Assembly: GCF_963678635.1 (NCBI RefSeq)
Contig: NC_087062.1
Span: 48,099,283 to 48,163,282 of the forward strand
Direction of reading: 5' to 3'
DNA: 64,000 nt
Source of the DNA: Symsagittifera roscoffensis
Taxonomy: Eukaryota > Xenacoelomorpha > Acoela > Convolutidae
Shown: positions 19,660-29,793 of the stretch, one piece after another
Layout of the letters: each line of letters opens with the position of its first letter
How positions within the stretch are numbered: the first letter of the stretch is position 1
Program-made: the position numbers and the translations under genes
The notes under the pieces: generated by a model
The model's database searches: none
The model's input: only the letters and a program-made list of their open reading frames with translations
What the model was told of the DNA's origin: nothing

Positions 19660-20705
19660 TGATCGGTGTTGCGAATCAACAGAGCTTGATCAACCCTCGC
19701 CTGCGACTTCACGTGCGTTAGTTCATCTCTCAGATTCTCTTGACCCTTGTGAGCTCTCTCATCAACCTGATCTATTCTTTTAGTCATGTCCCGTCTCAGT
19801 TCATCCAGACCATTCATTACGCCAGCGAACATGTCACTTATGTCGCCAGTGGCCCCAAATGACGGGGTTAGTCCCAGAGAAGATGAGGTCAACTGCGGCT
19901 GCAGCCTGGTGCTTGATGACGCACCGCCTTTTTGCTTGCTCATGGACGTCATTAATCTGTCGAAGGTTGATGACGCTCCCATCGTTATCCCATCTGACAT
20001 GGGCCTGGTCGGCGAGGCTGATGACGCCTTCCTGTTCTTATCGTTCCTTGGGCACGGTGTGAAGTTCACATCCGGATGGGATGTCTCCGGGTAGTCATAA
20101 CTGGAAGTTAAACCTACAGTTGGTAGTGACGCCATGCGCTCGTCGTACAATGACTTCCAACTCTTCTTGGCCTTCGAACCCGGTTGTTCTTCACTCGGGC
20201 TTAAACTCGACATCATTGCATTTTTGCTCTGCTTGGCCAGGGATGAGTGGGTACTAGCCGAATGTGAGTATTCTCCCCTCCACCTGTGACTCTTGGTCTC
20301 CGATTTGGACATTCTCTTGAATAAGACTTCCTCTCGTGGCTCGACCTCGGAACGCTCCGAGGTCTCCTCCGTCCTCTCGACTTCCTCCCGCTCGAGGTCC
20401 TCGCTCGGCTCAAAGTCGGGTCGAATGAGCGTCTGTTCTTCCTCGTCAAAGGGGTCCACAAGCGTTTCGCTCGCGGTTCCGGTTTCGGCGCTCCGCCTTT
20501 GATCGCCATCGAGGTTTTTCTCGCTCCTCAATCTCATTTCGCTCACTGAAAGATCAGGTTGACCTTTAGTCGATTCGTTTTCGGCAAACACTTCGGAGGC
20601 GCTGCTAAACGAGGACTGGCTACGCCTAGTTTTAAATTTTCGCGTGCTGCCCTTACTCAGCCTGGGAATCTTAGTAGTCGATCCTAACGAGTCCCTGCGC
20701 TGCAT
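19599..20705 (-). CDS. Gag N-terminal (matrix-like) part
   Basis: This 368-codon frame begins with an ATG and a very basic, Ser-rich N-terminus. An acidic middle (ERSEVEPREEVLF) and a Ser/Pro-rich linker follow, then a coiled coil running into the next frame. It lies immediately upstream of the capsid frame and overlaps it by 61 bases. The family is not recognisable by itself. Its role as the Gag N-terminus is inferred from position and from continuity of the helix across the overlap. Confidence 0.75.
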   Translation of the reverse strand: MQRRDSLGSTTKIPRLSKGSTRKFKTRRSQSSFSSASEVFAENESTKGQPDLSVSEMRLRSEKNLDGDQRRSAETGTASETLVDPFDEEEQTLIRPDFEPSEDLEREEVERTEETSERSEVEPREEVLFKRMSKSETKSHRWRGEYSHSASTHSSLAKQSKNAMMSSLSPSEEQPGSKAKKSWKSLYDERMASLPTVGLTSSYDYPETSHPDVNFTPCPRNDKNRKASSASPTRPMSDGITMGASSTFDRLMTSMSKQKGGASSSTRLQPQLTSSSLGLTPSFGATGDISDMFAGVMNGLDELRRDMTKRIDQVDERAHKGQENLRDELTHVKSQARVDQALLIRNTDQCLRRAWHKRTRSHTKERLG

Positions 20706-21190
20706 GCTTTGTTACAAAAACAATTTTCGTATGATTTAATGGCGACGCACACGTACCGCAAACAAATTCAAGTTAAATTACTTAACGCTGCCTCCTCGAT
20801 CTCGTAAGTATCAAGAGTGTCTCTTAGATTTCCCAATGACAATATTAGTGACTCCGTTAGAGTTACACACACACAGGGCCTGCTCAGTATTGATATAATG
20901 CTAGCTCAACCCTGTCGTATATTATAACAGTGTCACAAAATTTTCACAAGATATAATCAACACACCAAACACAATAGATAATCAGATAAGAATATCCTAC
21001 AGGTGACGGCGACCTTTTGTCAGTACTAATTTATCGCCACACAATTTATCAAGTCACTGCTTTGTTAAAATTAAACAATCTTTGATAAAAAGCAGTGATG
21101 ACTCAGAAACAGAACAATAAAACTTAGTCTTAAAGAAAAAGACTTCCCCCAATCGGAACGATCCGAAAGAACAAAGCCCAGGACACAGTC

Positions 21191-21482
21191 TTCTCAAGTG
21201 GGTGTGTATTTGCCTAATACACCCACCGAGGTCTTCTTTTAGGTGCCCTGCGATTGCCCGAGCTGTCGAGCTGTCCTATTAAGTGGCTCAAGGCAACCTC
21301 TGATCGAAAATTTCTAAAGTCTATGAAAAAGCTCTCCCACGCCCGGACTGCTCCAAGTGCACGAGAGTAGTGAACAACTTTTCTTCTCAAGTGAGTGTGT
21401 ATTTGCCTAATACACTCACCGAGGTATTCCTTTATTCGTTCCCGGATTGCCCGAACTTTCCTATTAAGTAGCTCAGGGCAAC
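21191..21482. repeat. Tandem pair with covarying hairpin
   Basis: Two units about 190 bp apart share TTCTCAAGTG, TATTTGCCTAATACAC and ATTAAG-GCTCA blocks. Each contains an 8 bp hairpin: GTGGGTGT/ACACCCAC (21198-21205 with 21219-21226) and GTGAGTGT/ACACTCAC (21391-21398 with 21412-21419). The loop is identical (13 nt). One base pair has changed on both sides, keeping the stem. Confidence 0.75.
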
Positions 21483-21716
21483 CACACAACCAAAATCACA
21501 ACAAAAAAATTTGTTCGGGTAATTCTGATACACCCGATCTAGAATCCAAAGTTGATCACGAACTTCCGGGTCAAAATGGGCTCTTATGATCCTAATAAGC
21601 GCGCCTAATATCCTAATATGATTTAAATTAAATGGATATTTTCCTTTTCCCAAATTGCCACAGAAGATTTCCTCAAGTTTCTAACCTTGGGTTGTTTAGA
21701 AGGTTTAAGACACTCC

Positions 21717-22224
21717 GGAGGGTTACTTCGGAGGGTTGTTAAGACACTTAGCCTACTTCGGAGGGTACCTTAATCACCCAAGTCACTTCGGAGGGTCCCC
21801 CTAAATTTACTAAGGAGGGTCAACAAGATGCTTAATATGCTCCGGAGGGTTACTTCGGAGGGTACCTCCAAAATTTTCAAATTTCTGAGCTTCACTCAGA
21901 AGGGCCTTCAATTGACTTCAGGAAGCGTCAAAACAAGCTAAATTCTCTATCAGGGGGGCTGTCTTAACTTCTTTGGATAACCTCGTGGAAATTTTTCACT
22001 AAGGAGGGTTGCTAAGGGCCTTAGCTGACTCCAGAGGGTTACCCTCAGAGGGTTCCTCAAAAATCAAGAAAAAAGGTTATGTCACCGCAACAAAGTCTCC
22101 AAAAGCGGTCTACCTGACTTAAAACTAGGTTGGCTGACACGGTCAACCTTCCCAGTTGAATAAAAAGATGTTTTGATAAAATTTTCTGCCGCTCGGAGGG
22201 TTGCCTGTAATTTGGACCCTCCGA
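21717..22224. repeat. GGAGGGT repeat cluster
   Basis: The CTTCGGAGGGT-like unit recurs irregularly every 15-40 bases. A perfect 9 bp stem TCGGAGGGT/ACCCTCCGA (22193-22201 with 22216-22224) closes the cluster. More copies lie at about 22556, 23093, 23260, 23316, 23634, 23693 and 23764. Confidence 0.7.
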
Positions 22225-23820
22225 ACCAACAAATTCTAAAAAAACTTTCTTTTCCGAGATTATCAACCCAAAAACGGTTGCAGTCCGGAAAAGCGGTCCA
22301 AAAAGTCGACTTATGGTACCAAAATTATCCCGATCGGATGACTAGTCTTTGAGAAATTGCCAAAAACGTGTTTGTCCAAATGGCCTTTTTTCACCACCTA
22401 TATAGGTTTTGAGAAACTTTTTCCGCAATTCCTATTGAAAGTGCCTAAAAATAATTGAAACGAGCGTAGTAGCCCTGTACGGCACTGGAATAGTGCAAAA
22501 AACCGGATCAAAATTGGTTTGGAGACAAAAATTTGGCCAATAACTATCAAATTTGGACCCTCCGATTCCTCCCTTTTCCGATCCTTAAGTCGTTAGCTCT
22601 ATCTACGGAGCTAATCGGGGGGTTACTCAAGAATTTCTCTAGTATACGAGCAAGTTATGCTAGCACGCTCCTAACACAAAAAATTTTATTGCTCTAACTC
22701 TAAAAACTCAAAAACTCGATCCCCAAAACAGATTGACAAAATCCGGAAAATTATCGAAATTTTGACCGAAAAATTTTGGTTTTTTCCAACTTCTACTGAG
22801 TCTTTTCTCACGCGGTTTCTTTAGTTAGGGGGATCGAACTACGTAGCTACTCCCTATATAAAAGCTTTTTGTTGTTCGGAAAAGCTCGGATATCCGAAAA
22901 TTTGGGGGTCTATAGTTTGATCGAAAATCGATGATTTTCGACAAAATTGGGTGTTTTTTGGGTCTAATTTAGGAGATAAGTAATATGTATAAGGATAATA
23001 ACCTATTATTAGTCGTTAATGGATAGTACTATACTCTCCTTTGCACCAAAATACCCGAATTAAGACCCTTAACTCGGAAATTTTTAATCGATGGAGGGTA
23101 CAATCGGACCGCGCCAATCGTGCCCCCCACCACTTAAGTTTTAATGAAATAGTACCCGAACTATACTAAAATTGCTTCAACGATACCCAACAGTCGTTGC
23201 GGATGTTGTCCTTGATGTCCCTGTTGAGTGTGGAACACGTTGATCAGCTTGCCACTCTACCCTCCGGCCACCGGCAAAATCACCATTAACGTGCTTAAAC
23301 ACTCAAATTACACTCGAGGGAGGGTATCCAACCCTTCACCAAAACACACAATCTTTCTATCAAGAACGATATAAGTCAATCTGAAACAACAAAACAAATA
23401 GGAAGGTCAGATCACATCTCGTCCGGAAATAATATATTAACTGTCACTTTATGTTTTTTACTGTTTTTGGTCTTTTTTGGATTTTTTACTGTTTTTTGTA
23501 CTTTTTTGTTTTCAAATAAATTTATTTTTGGCTTTTTCTTGGTTATACACTATTTTTGTTTGGTTTTACGCTTTCTCTTTAATTCTTTTTGGTCCCGGGA
23601 CCTCGGGACAAGCGGGTTCATGACTTCCCACCTAACCCTCCGGCCCCCGGAATTTTCGGTGTTAACTAAGTTAAAAAGCTAAATTGTACTGGACGGAGGG
23701 TACGCACCTTCCCCCTAGTACAATAACGGTCATTAAGGCCTCTAATTCGGGCATACGCCCGGAGCGGAGGGTTCGTCGCTGAAACGCTTGCTGATCATGA
23801 TGGTCTTATGCCTTTGACAG

Positions 23821-23838
23821 GCCCACCCAGGAGCGCCA
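23821..23838 (-). other. Primer-binding site for tRNA-Asn
   Basis: Plus-strand GCCCACCCAGGAGCGCCA looks like the 3' end of a eukaryotic tRNA-Asn (T-arm, acceptor, G discriminator, CCA). The minus-strand element RNA would therefore pair with that tRNA over 18 bases. It sits 12 bases inside the LTR, further than the usual 0-5. The tRNA identity rests on my recall of the conserved tRNA-Asn T-arm. Confidence 0.75.
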
Positions 23839-23850
23839 TAAAAACGTCTA

Positions 23851-24734
23851 TGTAACATTCGCCCAAATACTACACAGCGACGGAGCGTAGAAAAAGTACC
23901 TATTAACGACTGGCAGGCGTCAGTTACCTTAATCCTACTCGCTTTTCACCGTCTCGACCTTGCCAGTTGATTTTCTGGTCTGTCTAGGGCTAAGTAAAAA
24001 GTTACTATTTTTAGGCCATCAGTCAAACGACTTTTGATCAGCTTTCGTTTGCATGCGAACACAACCACATAGCTGAGTCTCGGATCCTCAGACTACGTGA
24101 TTGTCATTAAAAACACGGCTGAAACAACCTATTTTATTATGTTTTTGTGTGACAGTTCTATATTAAATCCATTGGAGATGGATTGACCCTTTCCTCTTTC
24201 TAGCTACTCATATTCTGAAATATCAAATAATAACGGTGTTGATTAAGAGATCTATGACATTCCAGCAGCTATAAAGTTAGTTTATACAGTCCCTTCACAT
24301 AGAACAGTCTCTGGGGGACCAAGCCTCCGCTCCCGTGATATTCCGGCGATAACGCTCTTATCTCTTCTGATTTGCGTCCCGGGAGGGTTCCGTGGTATAT
24401 TTCTTCCCCCACTGAAGCCTCCTTCTCCACCAATATTCACTGCTTAGTGTCTTATCGTGCGTTGTTGCCACGATAAGAGGCTTCGTACTTTCCGTCTCTT
24501 GTACGACTGTTTTTCACAATATCTGTCGTTGTTCTTAATTTCGTCACTTTTTCAGTCAAAATGGCCGTTTTTCGTATTTCTGAGAAATATTCTTCTTCCA
24601 ATCGAAATTTTAAAAATAAAAATTCCAGAATATTCCGACCCTCCTTCGCAATACTTTTTCGTCAATAAGGCCTATAGTCGTTCTTTTTTACGTCGCCGGA
24701 AGGTTGTGTTGTGCCAGTCTGGCAGAATGGCACA
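23851..24734 (-). repeat. 5' LTR with promoter
   Basis: This 884 bp LTR is upstream for the minus-strand transcript. A minus-strand TATAAA lies at 24281-24286, and AATAAA at about 24133-24138 lies some 150 bases downstream. That is the spacing expected for a TATA box, start site, R region and poly(A) signal. It differs from the 3' LTR at about 8 of 884 positions. Confidence 0.92.
24281..24286 (-). promoter_or_regulatory. Candidate TATA box in 5' LTR
   Basis: TATAAA on the minus strand lies within the LTR and is also present in the 3' LTR at 658-663. It is the best core promoter candidate for the element RNA. This is a motif match only. Confidence 0.4.
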
Positions 24735-25201
24735 TTAATTGAAAAGGACTTAAACACTTGTCATCTTCTTTTATCATTATCACTTCCATATCTACAAATT
24801 TCCAAGGATTTTGACTGGAATACATGATGAAGGTACTCATGACTGTAACCTCGGTTACTATCATACTTTTGACCTTCTCTTGACAGAAAATTGGAGTGAG
24901 AAAAAAGTTTACAAAACTTGAAATTACCACAACCCTGTAATTGGGTGCCGTCAGAGCGCACTAAAAGCCTGCAGATCTGGTTTCCAATATATGTGGTTTT
25001 TTTCATGAGTTGTCAAAAATTCGAAGCACCGGAGGTGCGTTGCACGCTAGTAAATACTAAGTCGTAAGCGTTGGTTAACAGAAAATTTGAAAAAGTTTGA
25101 CGCCTTTCTACTTTATATAAACTACGGATTTTATAGAATAGTGATGATAAATTTTGCAACTGTAGTCAGTCGTCCAATTCGACTGTTTTATTCCAGAAAT
25201 T
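24735..25201. other. Right flank of LTR element and upstream region of the Pro-rich gene
   Basis: Minus-strand frames of 80 codons (24761-25006) start MKKTTYIGNQ and reach almost to the LTR. They may be a first exon of a divergent host gene cut by the insertion, but no family is recognisable. A TTCCAG sequence ends just before 25196 and could be a splice or trans-splice acceptor for the next gene. Confidence 0.35.
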
Positions 25202-25780
25202 ATGTCTATTCCTCCTATGAACCCAAACTATCCCAGTGGGACTGGAAACCAGCAACCCAATCTTCCTCAGCAACCATATTACCAAAACCCGTACTCTGCT
25301 CAAGGACAACCGCCCTATGCTCCGGGACAGCTCGGGTATCCTCCACCTCCAGGGCAGCCTGGTTACCCTCAGGCTACGGGGCAGCCAGGTTACCCTCCGG
25401 CTACTTGCCAACCGGGGTATCCGCCGAGTTTCACTCAGCAGTCTTATCCTGGGATGTACCAGAATCAACCAGGCACTGCTTACCAAAATCCCAATGCCCA
25501 GTGTGCAGTATATCCTGGTGGAAATCTCTATCCTTCCCAATCGCAACAGAGGTGTCCAAATGCTTATGCTCCAGTCTTCGCACCGGCTAATGTTGGCCCT
25601 TCAGCAGGATTTGTTTTGGGACCAAAGCCTTCGAAACATAACAAGGCAGCCTACAAGCAATGGAAATTGCAGAAAAAAATGTTGCAAAAATCTTGTGACC
25701 ATAAGTCGAAAAAGCATAAAAAAAAGCACGACAGGAAAAGCTCATCGTCTTCTTCTAGTAGCAGCAGCGATAGCGACTAA
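25202..25780 (+). CDS. Pro/Gly/Tyr/Gln-rich protein with Lys/Ser-rich tail
   Basis: This 192-residue protein has an ATG just after a TTCCAG acceptor-like site. The N-terminal two thirds are low-complexity GQPGYP-type repeats, as in annexin or rhodopsin tails and many invertebrate proteins. A short basic helix (AAYKQWKLQKKML) follows, then a Lys/His run and a poly-Ser end. No catalytic motif is seen. It is probably a host gene, because it lies outside both elements and has balanced codon use. A nuclear or condensate-forming role is possible but only inferred from composition. Confidence 0.7.
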   Translation: MSIPPMNPNYPSGTGNQQPNLPQQPYYQNPYSAQGQPPYAPGQLGYPPPPGQPGYPQATGQPGYPPATCQPGYPPSFTQQSYPGMYQNQPGTAYQNPNAQCAVYPGGNLYPSQSQQRCPNAYAPVFAPANVGPSAGFVLGPKPSKHNKAAYKQWKLQKKMLQKSCDHKSKKHKKKHDRKSSSSSSSSSSDSD

Positions 25781-26526
25781 ACTTTAAGAGAGAAAAAGCA
25801 TATCTGTTTGACGTAGCAACAATTTAAACCGTTAAAAATAAGTATTTGCAATCAGGTCCAATCGTGTATGATGTCTTTTTGCTCCTTTTTAAGTCGAAAA
25901 GAGAAAAGGTTGAGGAATATTCTGTTTAGTTTCATTTCCGAAACTCAGTCGCCCCGATTGCAAACGTTGAAATGGGAACTTTTTTGATTGTTTTCATTTT
26001 TTGGCTTGTTTATTCATATCAAACTTGTTTTCATTTTTTTGCTTGTTTAATCATATCAAACTTAACAATATGAGCTATTTGATTGTGCGCCTCCAAAGTG
26101 AAGCTGTTAAAACATGACCAATTTTCCCCTGAGACGGACTCTACTAGTAATCTGGATCATAATAGAAATACTTAGTTTGATTCGAAAACTTAGTCTATTA
26201 TTCTATTTTACTCTATAATTGCAAATTTGTTTTGATAGAAACAGTTAATTAAAACTTATTGATATTCGCCCTATACTTATTAGCTGATCCTATTGGTGTC
26301 ATTCCGAGAACGGCGGCTAATGGTCACCAAACTGATAGCCGGTCAAGTCTTTTGATCATAGTAAACTATTAATCAAATTTGATCAATTTCAGACTTTACA
26401 TTTTGTCCTGTTCACGCTGGTGTGATAACATTGCAATGATTTGGCCATTTTACACGGTTAGTTGCAAACTGAAAAATAGCGAGCGAACGAAGGAGACTTG
26501 CAATTAGTTACGGCAACCTGTGGCAA
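25781..26526. other. Intergenic DNA upstream of SH3 exon
   Basis: This is AT-rich sequence with a duplicated short motif (TTGTTTTCATTTTTT near 25988 and 26029). I see no gene in it. Confidence 0.4.
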
Positions 26527-26766
26527 ATGGATACGTTTTACGTAGCCCTGTACCCCTACAGCTACTGTCCACAAGAGGGGAATGAAGTATCTTTCGAGAG
26601 TGGGGATGTGTTTCTGCTGAAGGACAATTCAAATGCTGAGTGGTCGCTAGTCTCACCAGTGACAAATGAACAGAATGAGTTCTATGTTCCAGCTAACTAC
26701 ATTCAACCTATGGCCTCATACAATGGTACACTACTTGATTTTGCTTCTTACTCGATTTTTTTCTAG
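26527..26766 (+). CDS. SH3-domain exon (copy 1)
   Basis: The 79-codon frame encodes a compact SH3 domain: ALYPYSYCPQEGNEVSFESG (ALYDY box and acidic RT loop), EWSLVSP (the conserved Trp) and FYVPANYIQPM (the FVPSNYV end). SH3 domains bind proline-rich peptides in signalling and cytoskeletal proteins. The reading after about residue 62 is probably intron, so this is a first exon of a larger host gene whose remaining exons are not visible. The same exon is repeated at 32666. Confidence 0.75.
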   Translation: MDTFYVALYPYSYCPQEGNEVSFESGDVFLLKDNSNAEWSLVSPVTNEQNEFYVPANYIQPMASYNGTLLDFASYSIFF

Positions 26767-28562
26767 ATTTCTTATGTGTTCGGATGAAAACATTTAATTG
26801 AAGTAATAGTGATACACGTTTTTACCATCTGATTTTGCTTCATCTTAAAATGTCTCAACAAATATGCTGCTACCAAACCTCATTAGATGTTTTCCGAAAC
26901 CCCTCTATATAATTAAATATAACATATCTATACAAAATTTAAACTTGCAAAAGCGAAGTTCTTCCAACTTTACACAAGCAAAGCGTAGTGTATTTAGTTG
27001 GGAAAAAAATTTTCCAACTAAAGTCGCAAATAAAAGTGCTCTTATGGTGGCACTTTTGGTAGATTTCAATTTAATCATTTTTACTCTTAATTAAGCATAG
27101 GCAATATAATAGCATATGTTGCTGCTTTTTTGGCTAGTGTTAGGTCCTGTTTGAAAAAAAACAGGGTATATAAAAATTTATGGGATTCGTTGTTTTTTGT
27201 TGTTTTTTTTGCGACGCTTTGAAAAATGTTCGCTCTTTCCACTGAAATTTAAATTTTTCTGAAAAATGACTATACTGATTTTCAAAAAAATGGTACCAAT
27301 AGAAAAATCGGTTGCTATTCTATGTGCATGTATATTTCGCTAGTCTTTTTTCATATTAACGAAAGTTCTACGGCCTTCGAAAGTTTCAGTAGGGGAGTTT
27401 TTGACCTAATTGATTTTTAATGTTTTCATTTTCTCAAATACTAAAAGCTTCAATCAAAGTTTCAAATAGATGAAACTTTCAATCAAAAGAACATATCATG
27501 GGAATCTTCCCTTCTCAAGCGGCTGTACCCTAAATTTGGTAGAAAAAAGTTTTGGCCTCAAACATCCCATTTTTCGACATTTGGATATTTTTTTCGGATT
27601 TTCTCAAAATACCCTGCAAAGTTGGAGATTAAGGGCTTAACCGAAAGCAAAAGAAAACGGTTTTGCTACTCCTCTGTGCAAGAGTCTATGCCTTACTTTC
27701 TGAAAAATGTATGGCTTTGGAAATGGTCCGATTTTGAAATGTTGCCAGTTTTTTTTGGAAACTTTTTTTTCCAAAAACTAACCTGACATATCTGAGGTTG
27801 ATACTTAAACAAATTAACATGGTGCGTTGATTTTGCCTGCGTTATCTCCTACACCTTAGTTATTTGTAGAAAATCCGATCTGGACTTCCAATCCGTTTCT
27901 TGAAATTTTCACCATTTTTAGAAATTTCATCACTCTCGTCAAAAACTACTAGCTAAATTTGATAATAGGTGTTCAGTCTAAAATTGATTTTTTCTCTGCA
28001 TAAGACTGAACATATAAGACTAAAATTGATTTTTTTTCTATCAGTGTTGATTTTTTCTCTGCATAAGAGAATTTGCCGAGAATTTTTTTGCAATTTTTGA
28101 AATTACCTATTTCCATATCAGTACAAAATGATGAAAAATATTAAAACAGGTGCATCCAGCCGGGCCATTAGTTTACTTCCAAGCAACCGTGGCGCAGATA
28201 CCAGGACGTGAGAATCCAAATCAACCGGTCGGAGATTCACATCTGGAACATTGAAATAGTTTTTTTTTCGGTCGAATTTTTGCTACATAGCATTGGCAAT
28301 TTGATAGAAACTGTAGCTGATTTATTGGTCAGTAGTGTTAGTAAAATTACATTGTGGAGCAGATATGAGAACGTGATACTCCTAATCTCAGCAAAAAAAA
28401 CTTTTCTCAAGTGGTATTTTTAGTCTTTTCCTTTTGCCTTGTTTCACTTTGTTTTGCCTGTTTAGAGCTCTTTTTTGCATTTCCGCGCTTTTGCTTGCGA
28501 AGCGCAGCTTCGCCTGTGTCAAACATTTTTGCCCATAAGGAACTTTGTTTTGTACTTAACTA
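26767..28562. other. AT-rich non-coding part of duplication copy 1
   Basis: This holds no recognisable gene. Two near-identical 30 bp stretches (CTAAAATTGATTTTTT with CTCTGCATAAGA) lie at 27977-28070. A weak tRNA-like stretch lies near 28187. Confidence 0.4.
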
Positions 28563-28569
28563 AAAAGAC

Positions 28570-28971
28570 TTGGAAATTATTCATGAAATTTTTATTACTT
28601 TGAAAAAAACCTATCCGGAAAACACCAACCGTCGAAATTATTTCCTAGCTGCATGTTCACTGTTCTTCTTCTCAACTACTAATGATATAAATTACGATGT
28701 TGCTATCAAGTTGAGACCCTATGGGGGTCTGATCGGTATAGACAATTCTTCTTTGGATAAATATTTAAATGATTCGAAAATTTTACGAATGCATGCTATT
28801 TTACACGATGCCGCCGGTTTTGTCCGCGAAGTTTATAACACTGGTCCCACATACTGCTATGTTTTACCATGGAAATGCAACAGTAGTTTGATTGGTCACT
28901 TGAGTGGAATTACGTTTTGTTTGTATATCAAACTGAAAAAACCGAAACTCTACCATTTATTAGAATGCTGA
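28570..28971 (+). CDS. Maverick conserved hypothetical protein (fragment copy)
   Basis: This is a 133-codon frame with no ATG at its left end; the open frame begins at a TTG, so its true start or a 5' exon is missing. Notable blocks are LRPYGGLIGIDNSSLDKYL, LHDAAGFVREV, TGPTYCYVLPW and LIGHLSGITFCLYIKLK. It precedes the exonuclease gene, whose ATG overlaps its stop (ATGCTGA). Function is unknown. Confidence 0.6.
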   Translation: MEIIHEIFITLKKTYPENTNRRNYFLAACSLFFFSTTNDINYDVAIKLRPYGGLIGIDNSSLDKYLNDSKILRMHAILHDAAGFVREVYNTGPTYCYVLPWKCNSSLIGHLSGITFCLYIKLKKPKLYHLLEC

Positions 28972-29537
28972 AGGAAAAATCAGTTGTGGTGGATTTTGAG
29001 GGATTTCGACACCAGAAAAACACATTTATAGTAAAAGAATTAGCTATAACAACTTCCGACTACAGTGATTCCCTAGTTTTTCTACCTCCAGTTAATTTCA
29101 ATTCCCTTCCAAAATCTGAACAAAAAGCCTACAACTGGCTGACAAATTATTTGCACGGACTTCATTGGGATAGCGGTGATTATTTATACCTGAATTTGAA
29201 CCAAATCATTCAAAGTTTTGTCTTAAGAAACCCCAATGCTGTATTCTACGCCAAAGGAAAAGAAAAAGCTGATTTTTTATCCAAATACTTAGACCGTAAA
29301 GTTGTGAATCTTGACGATTTGGGCTGTCCACGAGTCGAACAATTATATTTCAAGAATTTTGTGAATTGTAACAAACACCTACCGCACCATAACTCTAAAA
29401 ATCATTGTGCATTAAAAAAGTCGAAAGCGTTCTTTGATTGGTTGAAAAATGAGTGTCAACAACGAGCGTCAGGGGAAAGTGGAGACATACATATCTCCAA
29501 ATTCAGTTCTTTGTGCTTGGATGACACCAGAAAGTAA
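28965..29537 (+). CDS. DEDD-like exonuclease of Maverick (fragment copy)
   Basis: The start at 28965 overlaps the previous stop. VVVDFEGF near residues 7-14 looks like the ExoI D-x-E motif of RNase H-fold nucleases. A middle strand (AVFYAKGKEKADFL), NLDDLGCP and NHCALKKSKAFFDWL resemble the later motifs of the exonuclease-like proteins seen in animal Polintons. Nuclease activity is inferred from fold motifs, not shown. Confidence 0.6.
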   Translation: MLKEKSVVVDFEGFRHQKNTFIVKELAITTSDYSDSLVFLPPVNFNSLPKSEQKAYNWLTNYLHGLHWDSGDYLYLNLNQIIQSFVLRNPNAVFYAKGKEKADFLSKYLDRKVVNLDDLGCPRVEQLYFKNFVNCNKHLPHHNSKNHCALKKSKAFFDWLKNECQQRASGESGDIHISKFSSLCLDDTRK

Positions 29538-29793
29538 CATAAAGATTTCATTGACCAGGATTGAACGCATTGATTGTAGAGGCCAAGTAGTTCAACGAAA
29601 AGAACAAGTTACACTTTCTGAAGAAGAGTTGTGCACTTTGAGGAGGTTCTTCCCCGTGATTGACCAATTCATCTACTTTCAACGATTCAAATACATCAGT
29701 AATGTTACCCAGCAAGCGCGGTCTTTGTCTTCCCAAGCTAGTCTTAGTGCCCAAACGTCAACCAGGAGTTCAAATGGATCTAACCAGCAGTGA
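29449..29793 (+). CDS. PC4-like single-stranded DNA-binding protein (fragment copy)
   Basis: The ATG at 29449 lies inside the exonuclease gene in another frame. Residues about 30-75 (KISLTRIERID, GQVVQRKEQVTLSEEELCTLRRFFPVID) follow the beta-beta-beta-helix pattern of PC4/SUB1. A Ser/Thr/Gln-rich tail follows. PC4 domains bind single-stranded DNA as dimers, so a replication role is likely. Confidence 0.65.
   Translation: MSVNNERQGKVETYISPNSVLCAWMTPESNIKISLTRIERIDCRGQVVQRKEQVTLSEEELCTLRRFFPVIDQFIYFQRFKYISNVTQQARSLSSQASLSAQTSTRSSNGSNQQ

Larger units (their letters stand above)
20706..23820 (-). other. 3.1 kb structured leader of the LTR element
   Basis: This lies between the primer-binding site and the Gag start. 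No convincing ORF is present. It holds a tandem pair of about 190 bp units with covarying hairpins (21191-21482), about 19 copies of GGAGGGT in either orientation (21717-23770), and a 9 bp hairpin (22193-22224). It is unusually long for an LTR element leader. It may carry packaging, dimerisation or translation signals, but function is inference. Confidence 0.6.
228..24734 (-). mobile_element. 24.5 kb Ty3/gypsy-type LTR retrotransposon with a giant accessory ORF
   Basis: The element is bounded by two 884 bp direct repeats that begin TGTAACATTC and end GGCACA on the plus strand. The internal part reads on the minus strand: leader, Gag with two CCHC knuckles, aspartic protease, RT/RNase H, integrase, then a second giant polyprotein. 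RT before integrase is the Ty3/gypsy order. The length is several times the usual 5-8 kb because of the roughly 8.5 kb accessory region. No 4-6 bp target duplication is evident: the left flank ends TTTTA and the right flank starts TTAAT. Two LTRs this similar mean a fairly recent insertion, or later homogenisation. The reading frames carry several breaks, so autonomy is doubtful. Confidence 0.95.
25892..28567. repeat. Direct duplication unit, copy 1 (2,676 bp)
   Basis: This unit is almost identical to 32031-34707; I count about 5 substitutions and one A-run length change. It begins AGTCGAAAAG and ends ACTTAACTAAAAAG. It contains an SH3 exon and otherwise AT-rich non-coding DNA. A Maverick fragment lies exactly between the two copies, with a few bases of shared sequence (AAAAG) at the junction. 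Confidence 0.92.

Noticed and set aside
21717..22060. CRISPR-like array
   Set aside because: Units are about 10 bp with irregular spacing, in a eukaryotic retroelement leader.
28187..28255. tRNA-like sequence with GTGGCGCAGA and AGATTCACATCT
   Set aside because: No acceptor stem can be formed and the B-box has mismatches; weaker than 34748-34822.
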